Numbered from the stretch's first letter, positions 1 to 10,334 are shown. The stretch: DNA of 64,000 nt from JAOUEA01 sp963825685 (GCA_963825685.1 CAWGUD010000037.1:83465-147464); one strand, 5' to 3'. Made by a program: numbers and translations. The notes: generated from the sequence alone by a model not told the origin.

Positions 1-462
1 CCCGTCCGGGCGGTCGTAGCTCACCGTCCGCTCGGCCGAGGCGAGGCGTTCGATGCCGAACACCAGCACCTCGTCGATCTCGGCCTCGTTCAGCCTGAAC
101 GCCGGCGCGCGGTCGAGCGTTCCGACGAACGGCACCACGAGGATGCCGCTCACGAACGTGTGCACGGGAGGCAGGGCGCCGAGCAGGCGGGGCAGGGCCG
201 GATCGAGCCCGATCTCCTCGTGCGCCTCGCGCAACGCGGTCTCGGCGAGGGTCTCACCGGGGTCCTGCAAACCCCCCGGGAAGGAGATCTCCCCGGCGTG
301 GCGCGAGAGCGCGGCCGCCCGCACGGTGAACACGAGAGCCGGAGCCGGCTCGAGCACGATCGGGGCGAGCACCGCCGCGAGGCGGTCGTCGGCCCCGGGC
401 GACGGCGACGGGTCGTCGTCGAGCGCCGCGGCGAGCGACGCGAGCGCATCGGCGTGTAGCAT
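1..462 (-). CDS. NUDIX hydrolase, CoA-diphosphatase type (3' end outside window)
   Basis: Likely hydrolyses CoA or related nucleoside diphosphate derivatives. The first 154 residues are visible. The CoA-type signature (VRAAALSRHAGEISFPGG, about residues 47-64) runs directly into a NUDIX box with G-x5-E-x7-REAHEEIG spacing (GETLAETALREAHEEIG). This upstream arrangement is characteristic of the CoA pyrophosphatase subfamily (NudL/YeaB, known from the family). The start is the ATG at 462. The gene is divergent from the M20 peptidase with only 8 bases between them, so both promoters must overlap the opposite coding start or be leaderless. The C-terminus runs off the left edge, so substrate preference remains inferred. 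Confidence 0.85.
   Translation of the reverse strand, partial: MLHADALASLAAALDDDPSPSPGADDRLAAVLAPIVLEPAPALVFTVRAAALSRHAGEISFPGGLQDPGETLAETALREAHEEIGLDPALPRLLGALPPVHTFVSGILVVPFVGTLDRAPAFRLNEAEIDEVLVFGIERLASAERTVSYDRPDG
457..462 (+). promoter_or_regulatory. Leaderless -10 element (TAGCAT) for M20 gene
   Basis: TAGCAT lies 8 bases before the ATG at 471, so transcription would begin at or next to the start codon. It overlaps the ATG of the divergent NUDIX gene. Confidence 0.5.
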
Positions 463-470
463 CGCGCGCC

Positions 471-1658
471 ATGGTAGAGGAGGCCGTGCTCGACGCCGCA
501 GCGGCCGCCGTCGACCCCGACGAGGTGCTCGCCTACACGCGCGCGCTGATCGCCGCGAAGAGCGAGAACCCTGGCGGCACGGAGGATCGGGCGGCGGCCG
601 TCGCGAGCGACATCCTCACAGGAGTGGGAGCGAAGCCCGAGATCGTTCGTTCGGAGGCGGGACGCCCGAGCGTGGTGGCCTCGCTCGGCACCGAGAGGGG
701 ACCCAGCCTCGCGTGGAACGGTCACCTCGACGTCGTGCCGGCGGGTTCCCTCGACACATGGCGGCACGATCCGTGGGCCGGAGAGATCGACGACGACGGT
801 CGCCTCGTCGGCCGCGGCGCCGCGGACATGAAGGGTCCGATCGGGGCCGCCCTCGCTGCGGCGTCGGCGCTGCGTCGGGCCGGCACGCCGCTGGCCGGGT
901 CGCTCGTCTTCCACCTGGCGGCCGACGAGGAACTCGCCGGCGTGCACGGCACGAGGGTGCTCTGGGAACGTGGCCTGCTGACCCAGGACGCCGCGATCGT
1001 GGGTGAACCGAGTGAGCTACAGGTCGGGCTCGCCGAGCGAGGGGGCGCATGGTTCACGGCCACAGCCTTCGGGAAGGCCGCCCACGGCTCGCAGCCTCAC
1101 CGAGGCGTGAACGCGATCACGTCGATGGCCCGGTTCCTGCTGCGGTTGCCCGAGGTGCTCCCCGACATCGAGCACCCGCTCGTGGGTCGCCCGACGGTCA
1201 ACGCCGCCATGATCGAAGGGGGCAGCGCCCCCAACGTCGTGCCGGACCGGTGTGCGGTCGACATCGACCGGCGTATCGTGCCCGGCGAGACCGACCCTGA
1301 CGCGGTGCGGACGCCGTTCCTGGCGATCGTCGACTCGCTGCGGAGCGAGCACCCCGAGGTCGAGATCGAGATCCGGCTCCGGGAGTGGACCGACGCCGCC
1401 GAGGCGTCGCCCGATACCGACATCGCGCGGATCGCGGTCGAGGCCGTCCGGGCGACGACGGGCACCGCGGCCGACCTGGTGGGGTTCACGGGTATCACCG
1501 ATGCGCGCTTCTACATCAACCAGGCGGACATCCCGACCGTGATCTGCGGTCCAGGCTCGCTCACGGTGGCCCACACCGCCGACGAGTGGGTGCCGGTCGA
1601 CGAGCTCGTCGCCGGGGCCAGGGCCTACGCACGCATGTTCGCTGCCTCGCTCGCCTAG
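471..1658 (+). CDS. M20 family metallopeptidase (ArgE/DapE-like)
   Basis: A 395-residue zinc amidohydrolase of the ArgE/DapE/aminoacylase family. Such enzymes deacylate N-acyl amino acids or cleave small peptides in the cytosol. Visible metal and catalytic motifs are NGHLDVVP (His, about residue 84), GRGAADMKG (bridging Asp), a DEE pair (catalytic base and metal Glu, about residue 152) and a C-terminal His in LTVAHTADEW. The dimerisation domain sits between the last two. A TAGCAT hexamer 8 bases before the ATG suggests a leaderless mRNA. No biosynthetic neighbours fix the substrate, so it could be succinyl-diaminopimelate desuccinylase, acetylornithine deacetylase or a general peptidase. Confidence 0.88.
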   Translation: MVEEAVLDAAAAAVDPDEVLAYTRALIAAKSENPGGTEDRAAAVASDILTGVGAKPEIVRSEAGRPSVVASLGTERGPSLAWNGHLDVVPAGSLDTWRHDPWAGEIDDDGRLVGRGAADMKGPIGAALAAASALRRAGTPLAGSLVFHLAADEELAGVHGTRVLWERGLLTQDAAIVGEPSELQVGLAERGGAWFTATAFGKAAHGSQPHRGVNAITSMARFLLRLPEVLPDIEHPLVGRPTVNAAMIEGGSAPNVVPDRCAVDIDRRIVPGETDPDAVRTPFLAIVDSLRSEHPEVEIEIRLREWTDAAEASPDTDIARIAVEAVRATTGTAADLVGFTGITDARFYINQADIPTVICGPGSLTVAHTADEWVPVDELVAGARAYARMFAASLA

Positions 1659-1686
1659 GATTCGCATCGCACGTCGCGCTCCGGCG

Positions 1687-1692
1687 TATCCT
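1687..1692 (+). promoter_or_regulatory. Leaderless -10 element (TATCCT) for the ErpA-type gene
   Basis: TATCCT is followed by 7 bases and then the ATG at 1700. There is no Shine-Dalgarno sequence in this spacing. Confidence 0.5.
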
Positions 1693-1699
1693 TGTGGGG

Positions 1700-2050
1700 A
1701 TGGACACCGACGCCACCACGCCCCTGATCACGATCACCGACGCCGCGGCCGCGAAGGCGCGCGCGCTGGCCGAGCGGGATGGCCGGCCCGACGCGGCCCT
1801 GCGCGTCCGGGTGACCGCGGGTGGGTGTTCGGGGTTCAGCTACGCGCTGACGCTCGAGGATGCACCGGCCGAAGGGGACCACGTCGCCGAGGGGCCGGGG
1901 GGCTTCAAGGTGCTGATCGACCCGGCGAGCGCGCCGATCGTCACCGGATCCACGCTCGAGTTCAACGACTCGATGATGGACGGCGGGCTGAGGATGGTGA
2001 ACCCGCAGGCCACGCACGAGTGCGCCTGCGGCGATTCCTTCAGCATCTGA
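1700..2050 (+). CDS. erpA: A-type iron-sulfur cluster carrier (ErpA/IscA/SufA family)
   Basis: A 116-residue HesB/IscA-fold protein that delivers Fe-S clusters to apo-enzymes such as those encoded nearby (ferredoxin, FrhB-like protein, IspH). The three cluster-binding cysteines are present: one in GGCSGFSY (about residue 42) and the CxC pair in ECACGDSF at the C-terminus, with the normal spacing of about 65 residues. The start at 1700 is supported by length and by the TATCCT element 7 bases upstream. The symbol erpA follows family convention; sufA-type function cannot be excluded. Confidence 0.9.
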   Translation: MDTDATTPLITITDAAAAKARALAERDGRPDAALRVRVTAGGCSGFSYALTLEDAPAEGDHVAEGPGGFKVLIDPASAPIVTGSTLEFNDSMMDGGLRMVNPQATHECACGDSFSI

Positions 2051-2075
2051 GCCGATCGACTGCCTCGCCCCGGCG

Positions 2076-2468
2076 TCACGCGACCTGCAGGGTTCCCGTC
2101 ATGGAGGGGTGGATCTCGCAGTGGAACCCCACCGACTCCGACAGCTCGACGGTGACGGTGATGTTCTGACCCGCGGAGACCGCCGCATCGACGGTGTCGT
2201 CGTCGAGCGTGAACGTATGGTCGACGGTGTCGGCGTTCGTGATCGCGATGTCGGTCGATCCGGCGGCGACCGTGATCGTCGTGGGCTCGAACGTGAGGTC
2301 GACGATGTTGATCGCGGCCGACCCGGGTGCGAGATCGCCGACATCCGACTCGGTCTCCGTGGTGTCTGGGTCGCTTCCGTCCGAGTCGCTCGAACACGCC
2401 CCGAGGACCAGGGTCGCGGCCATGACCGCCGCGAACAGCACGGTCAGCCGAACACGTGGCAGTTCCAT
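2076..2468 (-). CDS. Cupredoxin-domain lipoprotein
   Basis: A 130-residue secreted copper protein, probably an electron carrier on the outer face of the membrane. It begins with a lipoprotein signal peptide with a LGAC lipobox (Cys at about 25), then an acidic linker rich in Asp/Ser/Thr. The C-terminal blue-copper fold carries His in VDHTF and the Cys-His-Met cluster in FHCEIHPSMTG, which together give the four type-1 copper ligands. A strong ribosome-binding site (GAGGAGGGAG) precedes the ATG. It ends 26 bases from the convergent erpA-like gene. Redox partner unknown. Confidence 0.9.
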   Translation of the reverse strand: MELPRVRLTVLFAAVMAATLVLGACSSDSDGSDPDTTETESDVGDLAPGSAAINIVDLTFEPTTITVAAGSTDIAITNADTVDHTFTLDDDTVDAAVSAGQNITVTVELSESVGFHCEIHPSMTGTLQVA

Positions 2469-2575
2469 CGGTCTCCCTCCTCGCCTGCACCGACCGTCCG
2501 AGGCGCTTGACGACCGAGCCTATCCCAGCAGCGCAGCACCTGCGAGGCAACGAGGGTCGAGGCGACACCGTCGGC

Positions 2576-2581
2576 TATGCT
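2576..2581 (+). promoter_or_regulatory. Leaderless -10 element (TATGCT) for the FrhB-like gene
   Basis: TATGCT is followed by 7 bases and the ATG at 2589. An upstream in-frame ATG at 2577 lies inside the hexamer, so 2589 is the better start. Confidence 0.5.
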
Positions 2582-2588
2582 GCCGCCG

Positions 2589-3719
2589 ATGCCGGCGCCC
2601 ACCGACAAGACCCAGTGGAAGCACCTCTACGACGAGGTCGTGACCACCGGGCTCTGCACGGGGTGCACGGCATGCATCGTCGCCTGTCCGTTCAACGTGC
2701 TCGGCTACGAGGACGATCTCCCTGTCCAGCTGCAGGACGAAGGACCAGACCGCTGTTCGCACGGCGACAAGGGTTGCTCGCTCTGCACCCTCGCGTGTCC
2801 GCGGTTCCGCGACTGGGAAGCCGAGATCGACACGACGCTGTTCGGCATGGCGCGGACACCCGACGAGGTGATCGGCAAGCACCGCGAGATCGTGCTCGCG
2901 CGGGCCGCGGCGCCCGAGGCGCTGATGAGCGGCCAGGACGGCGGCGTGGTCTCGGCCCTCCTGATCTGGGGACTGGCGACCGGTCAGATCGACGGAGCAT
3001 GCACATCCAAGCTCTCCGACGAGCGGCTGTGGGATGCCGAGCCCACGGTCGTCACCGATGCGCAGGGCGTGCTCGACACGGCGGGTTCCCGCTACACCTA
3101 CTCGGCGAACCCGCTGGCCCTGCTGCAGGCGGCGGAGTTGGGGCTGTCGAACGTCGCGCTCGTGGGCATGAGCTGCCAGGCGAGCGTGACGGGATCGATG
3201 GAGGCGCGCCGCGTGAACAAGTGGCGCAAGAAGATCGCCTGGACGCTCGGCCTGCTGTGTTCGAAGACGTTCACCTACGACGGGCTCATGGTGGACATCG
3301 CCCAGAACGAGCTGGGGCTCGATCTCGACCATCTCGTCCGGGTGAACGTGAAGGGCAAGCTGCTCTTCTACACCGACGACGGCGACGAGCACACGTACTC
3401 GTTGAAGGAGGCCCACCGGTACACACGGCCGGGGTGCCTGCGCTGCCCCGACTTCGCCGCAGAGCACGCCGACATCTCGTTCGGCGGACTCGGTCAGTCC
3501 GAGGGCTGGACGCTCACGATCGTGCGGACGGATCGGGGCGCGGACATCTGGGGACGGGCCCTCGCCGACGGCGTCGTCGAGGCCCGGCCCGCCTCCGAGG
3601 ACCCGAAGGCGGTCGAGCTGATGTTCAAGCTGGCCGAGAAGTCGCGCGCCAGATGGCCGGAACCCGGCGAGATGCCCTCCGCCGGAACCGCGCCCGGCCT
3701 CGTGCCCGAACCTTCCTGA
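2589..3719 (+). CDS. Coenzyme F420 hydrogenase/dehydrogenase beta-subunit family protein (FrhB-like)
   Basis: A 376-residue iron-sulfur flavoprotein of the FrhB family, whose members pass electrons between F420 (or ferredoxin) and a partner. The N-terminus has a ferredoxin-like cluster site CTGCTACIVACP, followed by a second Cys group CSLCTLACP and later cysteines in RPGCLRCPDF. No alpha or gamma hydrogenase subunit is encoded nearby, so it is not part of a hydrogenase here. In actinobacteria such stand-alone proteins act as F420-linked oxidoreductases of varied substrate. Together with the LLM-type enzyme near 10 kb it implies the host makes F420. The physiological substrate is not visible from the sequence. 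Confidence 0.85.
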   Translation: MPAPTDKTQWKHLYDEVVTTGLCTGCTACIVACPFNVLGYEDDLPVQLQDEGPDRCSHGDKGCSLCTLACPRFRDWEAEIDTTLFGMARTPDEVIGKHREIVLARAAAPEALMSGQDGGVVSALLIWGLATGQIDGACTSKLSDERLWDAEPTVVTDAQGVLDTAGSRYTYSANPLALLQAAELGLSNVALVGMSCQASVTGSMEARRVNKWRKKIAWTLGLLCSKTFTYDGLMVDIAQNELGLDLDHLVRVNVKGKLLFYTDDGDEHTYSLKEAHRYTRPGCLRCPDFAAEHADISFGGLGQSEGWTLTIVRTDRGADIWGRALADGVVEARPASEDPKAVELMFKLAEKSRARWPEPGEMPSAGTAPGLVPEPS

Positions 3720-3828
3720 CGGGTCGGAAGCCCTACACCCCGGCCACCATCGGCCGATACACGACATGTGACCCTTCGGGGTTCTGTCCGTGTGCGCGCG
3801 CATCGCGGACCGTGCGAGAGGAGGCGAC

Positions 3829-6703
3829 ATGGTGGAGACGGCCACGGGCGAGCCCGTGCGCCATGCCGCCGTGCTCGAGGCGGTCGCCGACGCCGCCGAG
3901 CGTCTCCTGCTCGCCGCCGACTGGCGGGAGGCGGCAGACGAGGTGCTCGAACGCATGGGTCGTGCCGCAGGGGCGTCGCGGGCCTTCGTGATCGAGAACC
4001 GCACCGACGCGACCGGTCGCCTGCTCGGCACGATGCGCCACGCATGGTGCGCCCCGGGCGTGGATCCGCGGTGGGCACCGTCCCTCGAGGGGGTCCATTG
4101 GGACGACGAGCTCGCGCGGTGGGCTGCGGTCCTCGCGCGCGGAGAACCCGTCGTGAGCCGCATCGCCGACCTGCCCGAGGCGGAGCGACCGGGGTTCATG
4201 ACGCACGGCGTCGTCTCGATCGCCGAGCACCCGATCTTCGAAGGGGACCGGTGGTGGGGCACGATCGGGTTCGAGGACTGCGAGCGCGAGCGAGGTTGGA
4301 GTTCCCAGCTCGACGCTCTGCGCGCGGCGGCCACGCTGATCGGCGCCGCGGTATCCCGCCAACGCGTCGATGATGAACGTCGGGTCGCGGAACGGCGCTG
4401 GCGCCAGGTGATCGAACACATCCCGGCCGTCACCTACGTCGACGCGGTGGTCGCGCCGGGCGACGTCCGCATGGAGTTCGTCAGCCCGCAGGTGCGCGCG
4501 ATCCTCGGCTACGAACCCGATCGGTTCCTCGCCGACCCCGCGTTCTGGTTCACGCTGATCCACCCCGACGACCTGGCGAGGCTCGAGGCGTCGGGGGTGC
4601 TCGAGGCTGCCGACGTCTCGACGTTCGATGAGGTCTACCGCATGCGGGCGGCGGACGGCGCCTACCGATGGATCCACGACACGTCGACCCCGGTCCTGCA
4701 CGACGACGGGCAACTCGATCACTTCCTCGGGTTCATGATGGACATCACGGAGCGCATGCAAGCCCAGGAAGACGTGCGTCAGGCCGAGGAGCGCTACCGC
4801 CTGCTCGTGGAGCGCACCCCCGCGATCACCTACACCGAGTCGATCGTCGAGCACTACGAGCCGACGTCGGTCAGCAGCTACCTGAGCCCACAGATCGAGG
4901 CGGTCCTCGGGTACCCCCTCCAGGCCTGGGAGTCACCGGGGTTCTGGCTCGAGGTGATCCACCCCGACGATCGCGACCGAGTGATGGCCGAGAGCGCGCG
5001 GACGAACAGCACCCTCGAGGCGTACCAGCAGGAGTACCGGATGCTCGCCCAGGATGGCCGCGAGGTGTGGATCCACGACGAGTCGGTCGTCGTGTACGAC
5101 GCGTTCGGCAACCCTCTCTACTGGCAGGGCGTGATGCTGGACGTCACCGAGCGCAAGCACGCCGAGGATCCAGCTCCGTCAGGCCGAGCAACGGCACCGG
5201 GCGTTGATCGAGCACATCCCGGCCGTCGTCTACCGTGAGTCTCCGGAAGGAGATCCGGCGAAGTTCTACATCAGCCCCCAGGTCGAGGATCTCTTCGGCT
5301 ACACACCCGACGTCTGGACCTGGACGCCCGACTTCTGGCGGGACCGGATCCACATCGACGACCAGGCACTCGTGTACGACACCGACGACCGGTCCAACGA
5401 GACGAAGGAGCCGTACACGCTCGACTACCGATTCCAGCATGCCGACGGCACGTGGATCTGGGTGCACGACGAGGCCACGTTCGTGGCCGAGCCCGACGAG
5501 GAGGGCTTCTGGCAGGGATTCCTGGTCGACATCACCGAGCGAAAAGAGGCGGAGGAACGGCTCCGCGACGCGGAGCTGAAGTTCCGCACGATCGTGGAGC
5601 AGAACCAGGCGATCTTCTACACCCAGGAGATCGACCCCGAGGACCCGACGATCTCGTTCACCACCTACATCGCACCGGGGAACACGGACCTGATCGGCTA
5701 CACGCTCGAGGACATCCAGGCCGATCCGACCCTCTGGCGATCGATCATCCATCCGGATGACCGGGAACGGGTGCTCTCGGCGGACGCAGAGAGCAACATC
5801 ACCGGGGACGACCACTTCTCGATGGAGTACCGGATGATCGCGAAGGACGGTCGGATCGTGTGGGTGCAGGACGAGGCCCGCCAGGTGGAACTGCCCGGGA
5901 AGCCTCCCGTACTGGCAGGGGTTCCTGCTCGACGTGACCGAGCGCAAGGAATCCCAGGCACAGCTCGAGCGGGCGCTGGCCGTCGAGCGTGAGGCGACGC
6001 AACGACTCCGCTCGCTCGACGAGATGAAGAACACGTTCCTGCAGGCGGTCTCACACGACCTCCGCACGCCTCTGGCTGCGATCCTCGGTCTCGCGATCAC
6101 GCTCGAGCGCGGCGACGTGCAGCTGGACGAGGCCGATTCGCGCGACCTCGCCGGCCGGATCGCCGGCAACGCCCGTCGTCTCGAGCGTCTCGTGACGAAC
6201 CTGCTCGACATGGATCGACTCGCCCGCGGCATCGTCGCACCCCAGCTCGAGGTGACCGATGTGGGGGCGCTCGTCGGCCGGGTCGTCGAGGAGTCCGAGC
6301 TCGTGCCACGCGATCGGCTCGTCACCGAGCTCGCGTCCCGTGCAGCAGGCGATCGATGCGGCCAAGGTGGAGCGCATCGTGGAGAACCTGCTTGCCAACG
6401 CGGTGCGTCACGCGCCCGCCACGGCCACCGTCTGGGTCCTGGTGCTGGCCCCATCCCGACGGCGTCCTGATCGCGATCGAGGACGACGGTCCCGGCGTGC
6501 CCGAGGGCCTGCAGGAGACGGTGTTCGAGCCGTTCCGACAGGGACCCGATGCGCCCCGTCATGCTCCCGGGGTCGGTGTCGGACTCACGCTCGTTCGTCG
6601 GTTCGCCGAGCTGCAGGGAGGCAGGGCGTGGGTGCAGGAACGCGAGGGCGGAGGGGCATCGTTCCGCGTCTTCCTGCCGGCCGACGTCGACCGCTCGACC
6701 TGA
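3829..6703 (+). CDS. Multi-PAS sensor histidine kinase (contains four single-base frameshifts)
   Basis: After repair, a soluble kinase of about 956 residues. Order: a GAF-like sensor (residues ~10-190), four PAS/PAC repeats each ending in an ITER or VTER motif, a HisKA dimerisation helix with SHDLRTPL, and a HATPase domain with VENLLANAVRHAP, EDDGPGVPEG and GVGVGLTLV. No membrane segment is seen, so the signal is cytosolic. The ATG at 3829 has a strong ribosome-binding site (GAGAGGAGG). Net +1 shifts lie near 5170, 5905, 6345 and 6455; each can be repaired by removing one C from a C run. No response regulator is adjacent, so it is an orphan. Pseudogenisation is possible but the shared error pattern argues for consensus error. 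Confidence 0.82.
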
Positions 6704-6710
6704 GCGGAGC

Positions 6711-8808
6711 TCAGGCTCCGTCGCCGGCGCTGAACGCGAGGTCGGCCACGTCGATCACGCCCTTGTTCGTGCGGTCGAACCTGATCTCGATCGCTCGGAC
6801 GTCGGCGAGGTCGAGCGCGTCGAAGTCCCTCCAGCGGGAAGCGGAGCTGCTGAAGGATCACGTGCCCTGAGAACCGACGGAGCCCCGTCGGGAAGCGGAG
6901 CGCCTCGTTCCCGACGTCGGCGGCCGCCACCGAGACCTCCTCGCCGTCGCCGTCGAGGAGCGCCACGGACAGGTCTTGATAGGCGACGCCCGCGTTGGCC
7001 CGGTACCCCGGGTTCACGGTGGCTCTGAACTGCAGGGCGTCGAACGCTCGGACGTCGACCCCGGTGCCGAGATCGAAGCGCACGACCCCCTCGGGGCCCG
7101 ACCAGCCGAACACTCCCCTGGAGAGTCCCGGCAGGTGCGCGTCGGTGAACGACAGATCGCCCGGCACGCACGGCGTCTCGAAGGTGTTCGCGCACCACGC
7201 CAGCAGCGACAGACCCGACGCCACCACGTCATCGCCCGCCTCGGTGCGGGCGATCGAGCGCTCGTCGGCGAATCGGTCGACGTCGAGACGACGCGCTGCC
7301 CGGTCGGGCGCCAGATAGGCCGTGAGGGCGCGGGTGGGATCCACGCCAGGGGGCGTCGTCTCCCCCGTCCACTCCGCGTCCAGACCGGCCTCCTCACCGA
7401 GGTACCGACGGAAATACGACACGATGTAGGCCGCCCCGACCCTCCGCTGTTGCGCGGGGGTGAGCTTGCCCTCGCACCGTCCGAACGTGTCGTCGAACGA
7501 GCCCGGGTACCCGGACGAGGGCGTCCAGACCGTGTTGAAGTAGTTGTGGTTCGCTCCGTACAGCGTGACGGTGTGCTTCGGCGTCGGGTCGCCGGGCACC
7601 CGGTACCTGGCGTCGTCGAAGAAGTGCACCCCCTGCAGGTCGAACACGTCGCCGTCGCAGTAGGGCAGCACCACCCCGAGCGTCACGCGGTTCACGGTCT
7701 CGCGGGTGAAGTCCACCGGCGCGATCGGCAGGATCGCGTCGATGCCGAACGGGTCGACGCGCTCACGGTCCACGATCACGTGCCACACCACGCCCTCGCC
7801 GCCACGGGAGTGACCCATCGTGCCGATCGTGGACATGTCGACCTGCCCCACGAACCGGTCGTCGAACGGCTCGCCTCCCGTCGTCGACCAGGTGTGCCAT
7901 AGGTCCAGATGCTCCTCGAGCAGCTCCCCGCGCTGGCGCATGCCCGAGTCGGCGAGCTGATTGCCGAGCACGTTGACGCCGTTCGCGCTCACCGAGACGA
8001 CGACGTACCCGTAGCTCGCGAGGCGGGAGGCGGCGTAGTCGTATCCCTCGTGGTTCGGGAGCGGCTTCCACCCTTCGCGGCAGGGCCACCGGTACCCGGC
8101 GCGATCGCCTCGGTAGCACGATGAGTGGTTCCCGTGCATGAACAGCACGATCGGGTACGGGCCGTCGGGCAACCCTTTCGGGAAGTGGACATCGGCCCTG
8201 ATCTCCACCTTGGCGCCGAGCTCGGTCGGCTGGAACGCGCGATCGCCGAAGTCGTACTCGCGGCGCGCCACGTCGTACGGACCGGGCGAGGGGAGGCGTA
8301 TCGGTCGCCGCGGCGACGGTGCCTCGAGCGCCGACGCGGGCGACTCGGCCGCGGGCCGGCCGCCGTACGTCAACCCGAGCGCCCCCGTCGTGACGACATC
8401 GTCGGCCGTGAGTGCGACGACCGACCGCACGCTGGGCGACGGGACGGCGACCGCGAGGGGAGCGCCGTCGACGGTCACCACGTAGGGAAGGGCTCGCGGC
8501 GCGAAGCGTCCGGCGAACCGCACTCGGTACACGCGACTCGGCGTTCCGGCTGCGCGCATGGCCCGGGGCACGCCGACCTGTTCCACGACGAACCCGTCCC
8601 CAGAACGCACGACGGTGCCCGATCGACGGATCAGGGTCCGCGCGACATCGGGTGCGACCACGGGGGTGAGCGTCGTGCTGGTCTCGGCGGTCGAGGGCGC
8701 CTCGGCCGTCGCTCCGATCGGTGCCCACACGGCCAGCACGGCGACCGCGAGCGCGATCGAAGCCATACGAGTGAGAAGCTGGAGGCGCCTGCGTCCGTTC
8801 ATCTCCAT
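6711..8808 (-). CDS. Secreted alpha/beta hydrolase (large esterase-like), one frameshift
   Basis: About 698 residues with a signal peptide (hydrophobic stretch IALAVAVLAVWAPIGATA). A linker of ~150 residues leads to an alpha/beta-hydrolase core: oxyanion-type PIVLFMHGNHSSC, nucleophile elbow GTMGHSRGGEG (Ser), an acidic residue candidate in VLPYCDGD and a late His in LYGANHNYF. A C-terminal region of ~200 residues resembles a beta-sandwich appendage. A net +1 shift near 6828 (a CCC run) restores the end of the protein to a stop at 6711. Start chosen at 8808, where GGGGG precedes; GTG at 8838 is an alternative. Substrate unknown. It ends 7 bases from the convergent kinase. Confidence 0.75.
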
Positions 8809-8903
8809 CGGCCTTCGGGCCCCCTTCAGGTGATCCACCCCATCCTGTCACGCTGGGCGAGGTTCCGACTCGAGAACGTGGCGCATCGCCCCAGGTGGCA
8901 CAC

Positions 8904-8940
8904 GCTGAACGGCCCCGGGCTTCGCCCGGGGCCGTTCAGC
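8904..8940. terminator. Strong perfect hairpin, likely terminator of the ferredoxin gene
   Basis: Perfect 17-bp inverted repeat (arms 8904-8920 and 8924-8940) with a TTC loop. It lies 20 bases past the ferredoxin stop on the minus strand. There is no U-tract, as is common for actinobacterial terminators. Confidence 0.75.
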
Positions 8941-8959
8941 GACCATCCACCGGCAGCGA

Positions 8960-9286
8960 CTAGAGCGCCTGCCATCCGGCGACCACGGGGTGGTCGACGG
9001 CCGCCGGTCCGACCTGCGCCGCGCCACCGGGTGATCCGAGGCCGCTGACGTCGTCGTTGAAGAACTCCGCGTTGATCGGGGTGAACTGCTTCCACTCGCC
9101 CGGCACGTCGTCCTCGTAGAAGATCGCCGTGACGGGGCAGGCCGGCTCGCACGCCCCGCAGTCCACGCACTCGTCGGGCTGGATGTAGAGCATGCGGGGA
9201 CCCTCGTAGATGCAGTCGACCGGGCACTCATCGACACAGGCCCGGTCCTTCACGTCGATACAGGGTTCCGCGATCGTGTACGTCAT
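8960..9286 (-). CDS. fdxA: Seven-iron ferredoxin (FdxA type)
   Basis: A 108-residue ferredoxin with one [3Fe-4S] and one [4Fe-4S] cluster, a low-potential electron carrier in the cytosol. The N-terminal motif CIDVKDRACVDECPVDC and the second CVDCGACEPACP match the 7Fe family of mycobacteria and streptomycetes, as does the C-terminal extension. The ATG at 9286 follows AAAAGGGG, a ribosome-binding site, so this gene is leadered, unlike many neighbours. It could serve cytochromes P450, the FrhB-like protein or IspH. Terminated by the hairpin at 8904-8940. Confidence 0.92.
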   Translation of the reverse strand: MTYTIAEPCIDVKDRACVDECPVDCIYEGPRMLYIQPDECVDCGACEPACPVTAIFYEDDVPGEWKQFTPINAEFFNDDVSGLGSPGGAAQVGPAAVDHPVVAGWQAL

Positions 9287-9356
9287 GGCATAAACCCCTT
9301 TTCCACGGTGTCGACCTTCTAAACCCGAGTGTACGCGGTCCCGCGCCCGGTGCAAC

Positions 9357-10323
9357 TCACCCCGACGGCGCGAGCGCACGGAGCGTCTGCGCCACCGACG
9401 CCTGCCCGTCGGCACCGAACGGCACCGGATAGACGACGGGGAGATCGCACCCCGCCCGGCGGTACTCCTCCAGCCTGGCACGAGCACGCGGGGCGTCACC
9501 CGAGAGGCAGACGCGTTCGAGCAGCGGTTCCACGGCCTCGGGAGGGATCTCGGCCACGCCCGCACCCGCCGCGGCGGCGGCCCCGGTCCCGACCCCCATC
9601 GCATCGAACTGTCGGCGGTAGGCGGGATAGGTCGCGTACTCGCCCGCCGCGGCGGCCAGCGCACGCCGGGCTCCCGCATCGGAGGCGGGATCGTCGTCGA
9701 CCGCCGCTCGGATGTAGGCGGCGACCGTGATCGACGCCGGGTCGCGCCCGGCGTCGTCGGCGGCTTCCTCGAGCCGGGCCCTCGCCTCGGCCACACGCTC
9801 AGGCGTGCACCAGTTCAGCAGCACTCCGTCGGCGATCCCGCCGGCCATCGCGACCGCCCGGGGTCCCAAGGCAGCGATCCAGATGGGGACCGGCCGATCG
9901 AGCACGAGCCCGGCGGTGGCGTCGGCGTCCGTCATCGCGTCGAGACGCGATCTGATCTCGAGGACCTGCGCCCGCAACTCGTCGAGCGCGCCGGCGCGCG
10001 GCGGCCCCGTGCCGAGCCCGAGGATCGCTCGACCGCTCGGATCGTTCCTGCAGGGTGGCCATGCCCATCGCGGTCAGCGCCGGGCGGCGGGAGGTCATCG
10101 GCACGACGCCGGTGCCGAGCAGGAGGCGAGGGGCCGAGTCCGCGAGACCCGTGAGTGCAGCGATCGCGTCGCGCCCGGCGATCTCGGGCAGGAAGACCGC
10201 CCCGTACCCGAGTTCGTCGCCGAGGGCGGCGAGCCGGGTGAGGGTCGGCCACGGCCACGCGTCCCGCACGGCGAACGCGGTGCCGGACACAGCTGGTTGT
10301 CGCGACGCCTCCACGGCTGCCAT
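9357..10323 (-). CDS. LLM-class F420-dependent oxidoreductase, one frameshift
   Basis: About 321 residues after repair, the usual length for the luciferase-like monooxygenase fold (TIM barrel) enzymes that use coenzyme F420. Visible family features include LGTGVVPMTSRRP, ERSERRAILGLGTG-like text after repair, and PVPIWIAALGPRAVAMAG in the middle. Net +1 shift near 10034 (plus-strand CCG). The gene is divergent from the alpha/beta hydrolase with an 11-base gap. Substrate cannot be inferred. FMN-dependent use is an alternative, but the domain is of the type normally paired with F420 in actinobacteria. Confidence 0.8.
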
Positions 10324-10334
10324 CGTCGCAGACC

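Noticed and set aside
2456..4433. Long open frames opposite or beside the FrhB and kinase genes (over 500 codons)
   Set aside because: They are Arg/Pro-rich shadow frames of high-GC genes and show no domain.
3829..6703. Pseudogene call for the histidine kinase
   Set aside because: All functional motifs are intact, and shifts match an error pattern found in essential genes such as ispH and pstA.
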